Origin: Xenorhabdus lircayensis
GTDB lineage: Bacteria > Pseudomonadota > Gammaproteobacteria > Enterobacterales > Enterobacteriaceae
Length of the DNA: 64,000 nt
NCBI RefSeq assembly: GCF_016306625.1
Contig: NZ_JACOII010000065.1
Location: 45,790 to 109,789, forward strand
Direction: 5' to 3'
This document shows, piece after piece, positions 56,701-64,000 of the stretch. The position numbers and the translations under genes were made by a program. The first letter of the stretch is position 1. The number at the start of each line of letters is the position of its first letter. Under the pieces are notes generated by a model. That model made no database searches. It saw nothing but the letters and a program-made list of their open reading frames with translations, and was not told the origin of the DNA.

Positions 56701-57701
56701 TGCAGGGCAGAAAGTTTGATGGAAATACCTGGCCCTTCATAAATACCGCGACCGTTTGATGCCTTGCCAATGGCGTGGATCGCCTGCTGATAGGAAACCA
56801 TGTAGGCTTGTGCATCTTCTTCGGCCAGCGCAGCTTCACCCAGCATGTCATAAGAGTAGCGGAAGCCTTTCTCTTCTAGCTTGCGGGCGTTGGCAAGGGC
56901 TTGAGCGATGGTTTCTCCCGTAACAAATTGCTCTCCCATCAGGCGCATTGCCATATCCACACCCTTGCGCACCAATGGCTCACCACTCTTGCTGATGATG
57001 CGGTTCAGTGATTTGGATAACTTGGCTTCATTGTGGGTAGATACCAGCTTGCCGGTGAACAGCAATCCCCACGTTGCAGCATTGATAAACATGGAGGGGC
57101 TTTGACCCAAATGGGAGTGCCAATTGCCGTTGCTGATCTTATCGCGGATCAGGGCATCACGGGTTGCTTTGTCGGGAATGCGTAGCAAGGCTTCGGCAAG
57201 ACACATCAGCGCCACACCTTCCTGTGAAGAAAGCGAAAACTCCTGCAACAATCCCTGCACTAATCCAGCGCGACCGACGCCCTGTTTTTGCTGGCGCAGC
57301 TTTTCGGCAATGGAATAAGCGAGCTTGTGAGTTGCCTTGTCTTGTTCTTCTGAAAGCTGTGCGCGTTGCAACAGCATAGGAACCGCTTGTGTTTCAGGCA
57401 GACGATAGGCGGAGGTAATTGCGGAACGTTTCACCGATTGGGGCAAAATATGCTCGGCAAAATCCAGAAATGGCTGATAAGGCGCCTCAAGCGGTGATTC
57501 TTCTTCGGAAATCTTTTCTTCTTTGTTATCCTGAACCGCTGATATTTCTGGGATCTTTTCCTCATTTTCCAGACGTTCAAGATAATTAAAGATGGCTTGC
57601 TTAATCAACCAGTGTGGTGTGCGTTCAATTTGTTGTGCAGCAGCTTTAATACGATTACGGGTTGCTTCATCGAGCTTCACGCCCATAGTGGTACTACCCA
57701 T
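53721..57701 (-). CDS. putA: Bifunctional proline dehydrogenase / P5C dehydrogenase and repressor PutA
   Basis: Membrane-associated enzyme that oxidises proline to glutamate in two steps and, without proline, represses putA and putP. It has 1326 aa. The N-terminal ribbon-helix-helix is near TTMGVKLDEATRNRI. The FAD-dependent proline dehydrogenase domain (about 250-570) has YDIGINIDAEEADRLE and MIRLVKGAYWDSEIKRAQ. The NAD-dependent aldehyde dehydrogenase domain (about 630-1110) has the active Cys in SAFDSAGQRCSALR. The ATG at 57701 has AAGGAG 6-7 bases upstream. Divergent from putP over 529 bases. Confidence 0.98.
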   Translation of the reverse strand: MGSTTMGVKLDEATRNRIKAAAQQIERTPHWLIKQAIFNYLERLENEEKIPEISAVQDNKEEKISEEESPLEAPYQPFLDFAEHILPQSVKRSAITSAYRLPETQAVPMLLQRAQLSEEQDKATHKLAYSIAEKLRQQKQGVGRAGLVQGLLQEFSLSSQEGVALMCLAEALLRIPDKATRDALIRDKISNGNWHSHLGQSPSMFINAATWGLLFTGKLVSTHNEAKLSKSLNRIISKSGEPLVRKGVDMAMRLMGEQFVTGETIAQALANARKLEEKGFRYSYDMLGEAALAEEDAQAYMVSYQQAIHAIGKASNGRGIYEGPGISIKLSALHPRYSRAQYERVMDELYPRLLSLTLQARQYDIGINIDAEEADRLEISLDLLEKLCFEPKLEGWSGIGFVIQAYQKRCPFVIDSIIDLAQRSRHRLMIRLVKGAYWDSEIKRAQIDGLEGYPVYTRKVYTDVSYLACARKLLSVPNLIYPQFATHNAHTLSAIYHLAGQNYYPGQYEFQCLHGMGEPLYDQVVGKISDGKLNRPCRIYAPVGTHETLLAYLVRRLLENGANTSFVNRIADTSLPIDELVADPVKVVQELAQTEGQIGLPHPKIPLPYDLYGKNRVNSSGLDLSNEHRLASLSSALLSTSMETWSSEPLLGSDYQHTGELPAAKPVSNPAKPSDRVGYVRESTEQEVHHALDAATDAGAIWFATPPSERAAILVRAAELMENNLQSLLGILVREAGKTFNNAISEVREAVDFLHYYASQVRQDFANDTHRPLGPVVCISPWNFPLAIFTGQIAAALAAGNSVLAKPAEQTPLIAAVAVKMLHQAGIPRDVLQLLPGQGEAVGALLVGDERVRGVMFTGSTEVASLLQRNIAGRLDAQGRPTPLIAETGGLNAMIVDSSALTEQVVTDVVASAFDSAGQRCSALRILCIQEDIAERTLSMLKGAMAECRMGNPERLSTDIGPVIDAEAKAGIERHIQTMRTKGRTVYQAAHENTTDSQEWSQGTFVKPTLIELESFDEMKKEIFGPVLHVVRFKRNELDKLLDQINASGYGLTLGVHTRIDETIAQVTGKAKVGNLYVNRNMVGAVVGVQPFGGEGLSGTGPKAGGPLYLYRLLSQRPVNAASQTLERQDEEYELNAKARIALHAPLYKLTDWSTAQNNEALSQVIQEYSLLAQGGTIRLLPGPTGERNTYTLLPRGHVLCLADNEQDALVQLAAVLSVGCQAIWEKDELHQGLQRQLPDEVRHHIHWVNDWQNEETAMEAVIYHGDCDQLRHVCGVIAQRKGPIISVQGFARGETNLLLERLLHERSLSVNTAAAGGNASLMTIG

Positions 57702-57732
57702 TCTCACTCCTTAATAGGTAAGACTTAACCAA

Positions 57733-57934
57733 GTTGCATAACAATATCTTCCATGTTGTAACTTTGTGCAACTTTGTTAAGGGCGGTCGTTCTGAATTTG
57801 TGAAATTAATCTTGTTTTTATTATCCCTTTGGTGAAAGTTATGGACGGAAATTTATTATCTAATTGATATATATGATTTTTATTTTATCCCTCTGAATAT
57901 GAGGTATAACCGAACATTTAATGAAGAGTGCAAC
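57733..57934. promoter_or_regulatory. Candidate PutA operators in the putA-putP gap
   Basis: GTTGCA at 57733-57738, TGCAAC at 57767-57772 and TGCAAC at 57929-57934 match the hexamer GTTGCA bound by E. coli PutA; GTTGTA at 57755 is a near match. They lie in the divergent regulatory region. The rest of 57935-58230 is AT-rich, with no gene. Confidence 0.55.
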
Positions 57935-58230
57935 TTCTAGAATGATAAATGTGATTTAGCAAGCGTTTTTCATAAAAATCTTGGTTAATTAGTTGTTAGA
58001 AATGTTTTAACTAAACTAGGATAGAATGTAATTTTAAAATAATTGCAAATATAAACAATACGCAATAGAAACTAATTTCATCTTTAGGTACACCTTTTCA
58101 CAGCCTGACAGGAAAGGTTAGGTACTGAAGAAGTGTACTTTAAGGTACAGAAAGTACAGATAACATTATTTACGCAAATAACACATTTGCAGATACATGA
58201 TTTATAAAAACACTATGGAGAAGAACCTGC

Positions 58231-59715
58231 ATGACAGTAAATTCACCAATGCTCATTACCTTCACTATCTATATCGCAGGGATGTTGCTGATAGGTTTCA
58301 TGGCTTATCGCTCCACCAAGAATTTTGATGACTACATATTGGGTGGTCGGCGATTGGGTAGTGTGGTAACAGCATTATCTGCTGGCGCTTCTGATATGAG
58401 TGGCTGGTTATTAATGGGATTGCCAGGGGCGATTTTTTTCTCAGGCATATCGGAAAGCTGGATCGCGTTAGGCCTACTGCTAGGCGCGTATCTGAATTGG
58501 CGATGGGTTGCTGGTCGATTACGTGTACATACTGAAGTGAATAATAACGCACTGACGTTACCCGATTATTTCACTAACCGCTTTGAAGACAGAAGCAAAA
58601 TCTTGCGTATTATTTCCGCACTGGTTATCCTGATTTTCTTTACCATTTACTGTGCATCGGGTGTTGTGGCAGGTGGCCTGCTATTTGAGAATACTTTTGG
58701 TATCAGCTATGAAAAAGCGATCTGGTTGGGAGCATTGGCAACGATTGCTTATACCTTCCTCGGTGGTTTTCTTGCTGTAAGCTGGACGGATACCGTTCAG
58801 GCAACTCTGATGATTTTCGCTTTGATTCTGGTGCCCGTATTGATCCTGTTCAAAGTGGGGGGAGTTGATACCGCCGTCAATATTATTGAGGCAAAAAACT
58901 ACGCATATCTAGATATGTTTAAGAATCTGAATATCATCGCCGTCGTTTCTTTGCTGGGATGGGGTTTAGGCTATTTTGGTCAGCCACACATTCTGGCTCG
59001 TTTTATGGCGGCAGATTCTCACCAGACTATTCATAAAGCTCGTCGTATCAGCATGATATGGATGCTCTTGTGCCTTGTGGGCACGGTGGCTGTTGGTTTC
59101 TTTGGTATTGCATATTTTGAAATATATCCAGATCAGGCAGGGCCAGTATTACAAAACCGTGAACGTATTTTCATGGAGTTGGGCGTGCTCTTGTTCAATC
59201 CGTGGATCACGGGGATATTGTTGTCTGCGGTGCTAGCTGCGGTTATGAGTACGTTGAGCTGCCAGTTGTTGGTTTGTTCTAGTGCGCTGACCGAAGATTT
59301 CTATAAAGCATTTATACGCACTAAAGCCACCCAGAAAGAATTGGTATGGGTTGGTCGTATGATGGTCTTACTGGTGGCAATCATTGCGATTGTGATCGCA
59401 ACTAACCCGAACAATAAAGTATTGTCACTAGTCAGTAATGCTTGGGCAGGATTTGGAGCAGCGTTTGGCCCAGTGGTTCTGATATCCGTACTTTGGAAAC
59501 GCATGACCCGTAATGGCGCGTTGGCAGGTATGTTGGTGGGAGCTATCACCGTACTGGTATGGATGGAATTCCATTGGTTCTCTTTGTATGAAATCATTCC
59601 GGGCTTTATTTTCGCGACTATCGCTATTGTGGTGGTGAGCCTGTTAGGGAAAGTACCAAGCCAAGTGACACAACAGCGTTTTGCTGAAGCGGAAGCGCAT
59701 TATAAAACCAAATAA
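58231..59715 (+). CDS. putP: Sodium/proline symporter PutP
   Basis: Inner-membrane carrier of the sodium:solute symporter family that imports proline for PutA. It has 494 aa with about 13 helices. The proline/sodium site region LSAGASDMSGWLLMGLPGA is near residue 50, followed by GWGLGYFGQPHILARFMA and VLAAVMSTLSCQLLVCSSAL. GGAGAAG precedes the ATG. Confidence 0.97.
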   Translation: MTVNSPMLITFTIYIAGMLLIGFMAYRSTKNFDDYILGGRRLGSVVTALSAGASDMSGWLLMGLPGAIFFSGISESWIALGLLLGAYLNWRWVAGRLRVHTEVNNNALTLPDYFTNRFEDRSKILRIISALVILIFFTIYCASGVVAGGLLFENTFGISYEKAIWLGALATIAYTFLGGFLAVSWTDTVQATLMIFALILVPVLILFKVGGVDTAVNIIEAKNYAYLDMFKNLNIIAVVSLLGWGLGYFGQPHILARFMAADSHQTIHKARRISMIWMLLCLVGTVAVGFFGIAYFEIYPDQAGPVLQNRERIFMELGVLLFNPWITGILLSAVLAAVMSTLSCQLLVCSSALTEDFYKAFIRTKATQKELVWVGRMMVLLVAIIAIVIATNPNNKVLSLVSNAWAGFGAAFGPVVLISVLWKRMTRNGALAGMLVGAITVLVWMEFHWFSLYEIIPGFIFATIAIVVVSLLGKVPSQVTQQRFAEAEAHYKTK

Positions 59716-59727
59716 GTTAACGGTAAT

Positions 59728-59755
59728 AAAAGCCTCTGATTATTCAGGGGCTTTT
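59728..59755 (+). terminator. Terminator after putP
   Basis: AAAAGCCTCTGA (59728-59739) pairs with TCAGGGGCTTTT (59744-59755), one mismatch or wobble. Rho-independent type. Confidence 0.8.
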
Positions 59756-59756
59756 A

Positions 59757-60248
59757 ATTTCATAATAAATAACTAGATTAATACCAATATGTCCAATCAT
59801 GAGGATTACCAGCATTTTTAAGAGTAGCTTCTACAGGAGATCGGTAGAGAGTAATAGCCCATCCTCTGGAATCCCCCCAGAACTGGAACTGTGCTCCATG
59901 TGAACAGCAACATGCCCGTTTGTTACTTCAATGTACTTGGGAAGAATATGTTCCCCTGTTAATTGAGCGCGGTTATTCTTTTTTGCCACACAGATCCATT
60001 TCAAAAAACAAAAAACAAAAAACAAAACACATCACTAGCAAGTTCATAGAGCATAGTAAGCCCACGAAATAAAAGTAAACCAGTCGTAAAACGTACTGCA
60101 CTGCACCTGCCTGCACGTTTTGGATCAAAAAATTATTTCAGTTTTTGGATCAAAGTAGGATCACGATAAAAATCACAATACAATGATAATAAAGGAAAAA
60201 TTATTTCGTGACTTTATTAGAGGGTGAACACAATCCGCCAGTGGCAAT
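59757..60248. other. Intergenic stretch, no convincing gene
   Basis: About 490 bases between the putP terminator and the phage remnant. A 64-codon minus-strand frame at 59831-60025 has no family match and no good ribosome site. The stretch at 60190-60245 (GTGACTTTATTAGAGGGTGAAC) may be the 5' side of the phage primase, cut off by a stop. Confidence 0.4.
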
Positions 60249-60596
60249 ATGAAAGCATTCGATGAAACGAGAGGGCGTTATCAATGTGTCGGGAAGAGCC
60301 TGATTACCTTGCCCGATCAGGTTAAATATGTCGGTAAGGGCGCAGGTATCAAAGCTATTACAGGCGGTGACCTGATTGAAGTTGACGGGAAATACGAAAA
60401 ACAGTTTTCGACGATCATTAAAGTCGTGGTATTAGCGACCAATGATGAACCGATGAGCTTTACAGAACGTAATGGCGGTATAGCAAGACGGCGGGGGATT
60501 TTCCCGTTTAATATTCCGGTGAAAGAATCAGAGAAAGATCCGTTATTGTCTGAGAACCTGTTTACGATCTCTAGAAACTGGCTGATAATACAAGGC
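60249..60596 (+). pseudogene. Phage P4/D5-type primase-helicase fragment
   Basis: About 116 codons matching the C-terminal helicase part of phage-associated primases: AGIKAITGGDLIEVDGKYEKQ, VVVLATNDEPMSFTERNGGI and ARRRGIFPFNIPVKESEKDPLL (first part ARRRGIFPFNIPVKESEKDP). The N-terminal primase and Walker region are gone. The frame runs without a stop into a transposase fragment at 60597, so the decayed primase is now fused to it. Confidence 0.75.
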
Positions 60597-60887
60597 ATGA
60601 GAAAAATATACCCCAGCGATATCACTCACGAACAATTTGCCGCCGTCCAATTTCTTTTGGAAAACGTACGTAAGATTACCAAGCCATGCACAGTTGAGCT
60701 GTATGATGTGTTTTGTGGCGTACTTTATGCACTTAAGACGGGCTGTCAGTGGCGCGCACTGCCCAGCGACTACCCGAAATGGGAAACGGTCTATTCCTAT
60801 TTCGCTAAGTGGAAAAAGCCCGATGCTGATGGCGTCAGTGTTCTTGAGCTGGCTTTAAAAAAAGCAGATATTACGCCGGAGCGCAGC
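60597..60887 (+). mobile_element. IS5-family transposase N-terminal fragment
   Basis: Starting at an ATG at 60597 the frame reads MRKIYPSDITHEQFAAVQFL, then GCQWRALPSDYPKWETVYSY. This is the DUF4096-type N-terminus of IS5-group transposases. It is cut after about 97 codons near LELALKKADITPER, before any DDE catalytic residue, so it cannot work. The end coincides with the toxin-antitoxin genes. Confidence 0.75.
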
Positions 60888-60895
60888 CTTATGTG

Positions 60896-61225
60896 TTATT
60901 TAATAAACTTTAAATCGTCTTTCCTGTGTCGCTTTTGTTCCTGATAGAAATTTTCATGAGAACCAAAATTTAACAGGTATAGCTCTATCTTTTCTTCAAC
61001 CCAATGATATCCCAACAATGTTAGCTGGTTATTTAGTTGAAACTTGTGAACACGAAGAAAACTTAAATCTCCTTTCTTCTGTTCTCCAATTTCAGGGTTG
61101 TCGATAATTTTTTCTATCTCATCTTCTACTACTGCAAGAAGATTTTCAGGTAATTTAGACAACGCTTTAGAGAAACGCCTTGTTTCATAAACATCAATCT
61201 TGGGACTTTTTTGTCCTTCTGACAT
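60896..61225 (-). CDS. RelE/ParE-superfamily toxin
   Basis: Probable mRNA-cutting or gyrase-directed toxin of a type II module; 109 aa. YETRRFSKALSKLPENLLAVV and GDLSFLRVHKFQ are the strand-helix blocks of the RelE/ParE fold, and LLGYHWVEEKIELYLLNFG the central strands. The ATG at 61225, with AAGGTG upstream, lies inside the antitoxin gene, a 32-base overlap typical of such pairs. Its 3' end overlaps the broken transposase. Confidence 0.8.
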   Translation of the reverse strand: MSEGQKSPKIDVYETRRFSKALSKLPENLLAVVEDEIEKIIDNPEIGEQKKGDLSFLRVHKFQLNNQLTLLGYHWVEEKIELYLLNFGSHENFYQEQKRHRKDDLKFIK

Positions 61226-61430
61226 AACGCGACACCTTACCATTGTCGACTTCGCTTTTCGCTAGTAACGAATCAAGGATAAAGGAGTACGGCAAATCAG
61301 GGTTATCTTCGGCAATGCGACCTATTTTCGCCCAATGCTCGATCTGCTTTGGCACACTCCTGCTTGACGCTTCTGCGTGGACTTTTACGTCACTCACGAA
61401 GTCATCATCTAAACGGATACTAATAGCCAT
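61194..61430 (-). CDS. ParD-like antitoxin
   Basis: A 78-aa antitoxin of the ParD_like group. The ribbon-helix-helix part is ISIRLDDDFVSDVKVHAEA, followed by the conserved SRSVPKQIEHWAKIGRIAED and NPDLPYSFI blocks. It should bind and silence the toxin and repress its own promoter. It is upstream of the toxin in the same operon. Confidence 0.85.
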   Translation of the reverse strand: MAISIRLDDDFVSDVKVHAEASSRSVPKQIEHWAKIGRIAEDNPDLPYSFILDSLLAKSEVDNGKVSRYVRRTKKSQD

Positions 61431-61490
61431 TGTTTAACCCTCTCGGCGGTGTTGTACTACATGCGGTACTAAACGCATACGCCTGCGGAA

Positions 61491-61509
61491 GCGCACTTAT
61501 AATATGCGC
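61491..61509. promoter_or_regulatory. Palindrome upstream of the toxin-antitoxin operon
   Basis: GCGCA-N9-TGCGC with an internal TATAAT-like stretch, 61 bases before the antitoxin start. It could be an autoregulatory operator. Confidence 0.3.
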
Positions 61510-61745
61510 TATTTTGTCTAATAACGCAATCTTTTGTCGCATCAAATAATTAAATACATGCCATGCCAGCCATTAACCAGAGGGTAACTATTGTCTGAGA
61601 ATGGGGAGCATAGGCTTGTTTATGGCGATCAAGGTGTTGATCAAATAGTCAGAAAACAGCATTAATGTTTTGATTTATAAATATTATATGATGTTGATCG
61701 ACCCTGATGGAGTTGTCAACTCATAGTTGACTACTGACAGATACG

Positions 61746-61767
61746 AAAAAACCCCGCGAGTGCGAGG
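61746..61767 (-). terminator. Minus-strand terminator of the phage remnant
   Basis: Read on the minus strand: CCTCGC, loop ACTC, GCGGGG, then six T. It stands about 90 bases after the end of the frame at 61857. Confidence 0.7.
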
Positions 61768-61856
61768 CCTTAGATTCTGGTTAGACCACCTAAGAAACAC
61801 TTACGGCAATCTTACTCTATAATTGTTTTCCATTTGGTCATTAATATCAACACGTT

Positions 61857-62078
61857 CTAAGCGATTTTTTTAATTTTTTCTACACGTTTACGTCTTTTAA
61901 ACGCATTTTGCAGAGGTTGATACAACAGATAGACACTTGCATTCAAAATATCATCCACTTCACGGCGACAAGTTCTGTGAGATGGTTTCTTCAACCGTCC
62001 CCAGATCGAGTCATCATTTTGCGTGGATTTGCGACTCGGTGATAGTAAGATGCGATTGACAGTTTCGAGGCTAGTAAC
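61857..62078 (-). pseudogene. Phage late-control/DUF1133-like C-terminal remnant
   Basis: A 74-codon frame without a start codon: SIWGRLKKPSHRTCRREVDD, then ILNASVYLLYQPLQNAFKRR. The CRR-VD--L--A---LY-P---AF pattern resembles the C-terminus of DUF1133 phage proteins, which sit in the late antitermination region of lambdoid prophages. The N-terminal part is missing. A terminator follows. Confidence 0.45.
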
Positions 62079-62129
62079 TCAGTAAAATACCGTAGGCTTT
62101 CTGGTCAATGCACATGACGGAATCGACGA

Positions 62130-62310
62130 CCTGAGAAATCAACATTCCATCATCATCATTGCATATCGGCCTATCTTGACCTTTACGGGGTTAACCGCCT
62201 TTCCCTTTCCGACGATGAAGTGCATCTGGTTGATGCCAATATCATGCTGGAGTTGTCAGCCTGTGGCCGTGCTCTTTTCAGCACCCGACCTTGCGCCAGA
62301 TTGTTGAATG
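62130..62310 (+). other. Protein-like fragment of unknown origin
   Basis: One plus-strand frame reads AYLDLYGVNRLSLSDDEVHL and VDANIMLELSACGRALFST. It looks like coding sequence but has no start, no known family and stops in A/T-rich DNA. Probably part of the same phage or insertion debris. Confidence 0.3.
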
Positions 62311-62502
62311 GACTATACCTACTTTTTTATTAAATGAATAAAATATGCACAATGTGCTATCTGTTGATAGGTCGAATTGTAATCGGCCCATTTTTCATGT
62401 GAAATCCTTCTGTTAATACCGCTGTGGTCTATGTCACAATATTCCCTTAAGCACAGCTTGAGGGTATTAAATCCATGCTGTGAGAATAAATTGGATACAA
62501 CT

Positions 62503-63909
62503 ATGGAAGAAAAAATACAACCCACTCACGCTCCTGAAACTGAGGGTTCGCATCTACAGCGAAGTCTCACTAACCGACATATACAGCTAATTGCGATCGG
62601 CGGCGCTATCGGTACTGGCCTGTTTATGGGATCAGGCAAAACTATCAATCTTGCGGGGCCGTCGATCATTTTTGTTTATATGATCATCGGATTTATGCTG
62701 TTTTTTGTTATGCGTGCAATGGGAGAGTTATTGCTTTCCAATTTGCACTATAAGTCGTTCAGTGATTTCGCAGCCGATTTACTGGGGCCATGGGCCGGTT
62801 TTTTTGTGGGCTGGACTTATTGGTTCTGCTGGGTTATTACCGGCGTCGCGGATATTGTCGCCATCACTGCCTATGTTGGGTATTGGGTGCCAAACTTTCC
62901 AGAGTGGGGGACTTCGCTCCTGTGTGTTTTGGTATTGCTGACTCTGAATCTCGCAACGGTAAAACTGTTCGGGGAACTGGAGTTCTGGTTTGCTATGATC
63001 AAAATTATTGCCATTGTGGCTCTGATTGTCACGGGAGGCATCTTGATTGGCATTCACTTTCAATCTCCAGCAGGGCATATTGCTGCACTTTCCAATGTCT
63101 GGAATGATGGTGGTATGTTCCCTATGGGGTTGAGTGGCTTTTTTGCCGGGTTCCAGATAGCGATATTTGCTTTTGTCGGTATTGAATTGGTGGGAACCGC
63201 CGCCGCGGAAACTAAAAATCCGATGAAATCTTTGCCAAAAGCGATTAATGCCATTCCAATTCGCATTATCACGTTTTATGTTTTGGCTCTGATTGTGATT
63301 ATGTCGGTCACACCGTGGCGGGCCATCATTGCGGATAAAAGTCCTTTTGTGGAATTGTTTGTCCTGATTGGGTTACCTGCCGCTGCCAGCATTGTTAACT
63401 TTGTGGTTCTGACTTCTGCGGCATCGTCGGCAAACAGTGGGGTTTTCTCTACTAGCCGGATGTTGTTTGGTCTGGCGAAAGAAGGGGATGCACCAACGCA
63501 GTTTAGTCGTCTTTCCCGCCGTTCGGTTCCTGCATCGGGATTGATTTTCACTTGCCTATGCCTCTCTTTTGGTGTCATTCTGATCTACTTTATTCCTGAT
63601 GTGATGCGGGTTTTTACCTTGGTGACAACCATTTCTGCGATCCTATTTATGTTTATTTGGAGTATGATCTTATGCTCTTATCTGGTTTACAGAAAACGTC
63701 GTCCAGCTTTGCATCAGGCTTCGGTGTATAAAATGCCGTTTGGCATTGTGATGTCTTGGGTATGTTTGGCTTTCTTTGCTTTTGTCTTGGTATTGCTTAC
63801 CTTGCAACCGGATACCCGTCAGGCATTAATAGCCACACCAGTTTGGTTCATTATTTTAGTGATCGGGTTCCAAGTGGTGAAAAAACGCAAAGCCCGCATC
63901 ACTCAGTGA
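62503..63909 (+). CDS. cycA: D-serine/D-alanine/glycine transporter CycA
   Basis: Proton-coupled inner-membrane permease of the APC family. It has 468 aa (E. coli 470) and follows E. coli CycA closely: RHIQLIAIGGAIGTGLFMGS, the GLSGFFAGFQIAIFAFVGIE stretch and FVVLTSAASSANSGVFSTSR. The ATG at 62503 matches the family N-terminus; a start at 62431 would add 24 unrelated residues. The ribosome site is weak. It does not fit the flagellar context and marks the chromosome backbone again. Confidence 0.95.
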   Translation: MEEKIQPTHAPETEGSHLQRSLTNRHIQLIAIGGAIGTGLFMGSGKTINLAGPSIIFVYMIIGFMLFFVMRAMGELLLSNLHYKSFSDFAADLLGPWAGFFVGWTYWFCWVITGVADIVAITAYVGYWVPNFPEWGTSLLCVLVLLTLNLATVKLFGELEFWFAMIKIIAIVALIVTGGILIGIHFQSPAGHIAALSNVWNDGGMFPMGLSGFFAGFQIAIFAFVGIELVGTAAAETKNPMKSLPKAINAIPIRIITFYVLALIVIMSVTPWRAIIADKSPFVELFVLIGLPAAASIVNFVVLTSAASSANSGVFSTSRMLFGLAKEGDAPTQFSRLSRRSVPASGLIFTCLCLSFGVILIYFIPDVMRVFTLVTTISAILFMFIWSMILCSYLVYRKRRPALHQASVYKMPFGIVMSWVCLAFFAFVLVLLTLQPDTRQALIATPVWFIILVIGFQVVKKRKARITQ

Positions 63910-63938
63910 GTGATGAAAAATCCCATTAATTAATTCTC

Positions 63939-63987
63939 AATGGCCCAAATGCAGGGCCATTTTTTTGTGCGCCCGGCACGGGCGCAC
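63939..63987 (+). terminator. Terminator after cycA and adjacent GC palindrome
   Basis: AATGGCCC (63939-63946) pairs with GGGCCATT (63954-63961), followed by a run of T: a rho-independent terminator. Right after it GTGCGCCCG, loop GCA, CGGGCGCAC (63967-63987) forms a second perfect hairpin. Confidence 0.88.
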
Positions 63988-64000
63988 TCCTGGAGGTGTA

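Noticed and set aside
53721..57701. Several 60-100 codon frames on the plus strand opposite putA
   Set aside because: All are shadows of the strongly conserved putA coding sequence.
59831..60025. 64-codon minus-strand frame after putP
   Set aside because: No ribosome site, no recognised family, low-complexity N-terminus from an A-rich run.
61740..61800. GC-rich hairpin considered as a tRNA or attachment site
   Set aside because: It folds as a simple terminator with a T run on the minus strand; no cloverleaf could be drawn.

Overview
The window reads as the flagellar and chemotaxis region of an enteric gammaproteobacterium of the Morganellaceae. A Xenorhabdus is most likely and a Photorhabdus is possible. 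This rests on E. coli-like Che, Flh, Flg and Fli proteins in one almost unbroken cluster, a fliA-fliZ pair beside fliC, putA/putP and cycA homologues, and free-standing genes that resemble toxin domains known from insect-pathogenic enterics. No rRNA, tRNA or species-diagnostic sequence was seen, so the genus is an inference.

Layout from left to right: the 3' part of a chemoreceptor gene with cheR, cheB, cheY and cheZ (1-4608); an accessory patch with an alpha/beta hydrolase, a Hin-type serine recombinase and a sodium/amino-acid symporter (4859-7949); flhB-flhA (8321-11567); an AT-rich accessory patch with a TcdB/PaTox-like glycosyltransferase, three pseudogene remnants and a YopT-like cysteine protease candidate (11800-15246); flgN-flgM-flgA on the minus strand and flgBCDEFGHIJ plus flgKL on the plus strand (15589-27476); a second accessory patch with broken small genes, an ABM-fold protein and ArsR-type regulator pair, an SGNH esterase-like protein, a Cys-His-Asp effector candidate and a short-chain dehydrogenase (27477-33094); the fliFGHIJKLMNOPQR block on the minus strand with fliE divergent (33253-45206); a third accessory patch with a paralogue of the Cys-His-Asp candidate, a cyclase-family enzyme and a small secreted protein (45207-48072); fliDST on the minus strand, then fliC and fliA-fliZ (48340-53483); putA and putP (53721-59715); a junkyard of phage primase, transposase, toxin-antitoxin and late phage gene remnants (59757-62310); and cycA (62503-63909).

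The flagellar genes encode almost the whole machine: MS ring (FliF), switch (FliG, FliM, FliN), export gate (FlhA, FlhB, FliOPQR), ATPase complex (FliH, FliI, FliJ), rod, hook, P and L rings, hook-filament junction, cap, filament, chaperones (FlgN, FliS, FliT) and the sigma28/FlgM checkpoint. Sigma28-type promoters with TAAA-like and GCCGATAA-like boxes 15 bases apart are readable in front of flgM, flgK, fliD and fliC. flhDC, motAB, cheA and cheW are not in the window and probably lie to the left.

The most striking feature is that accessory genes, several with intact catalytic motifs of bacterial effectors, sit at nearly every junction between flagellar transcription units. They are AT-rich, lie next to pseudogenes and have no readable sigma28 promoter. 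Whether they leave the cell through the flagellar export apparatus is a hypothesis that the sequence alone cannot settle.
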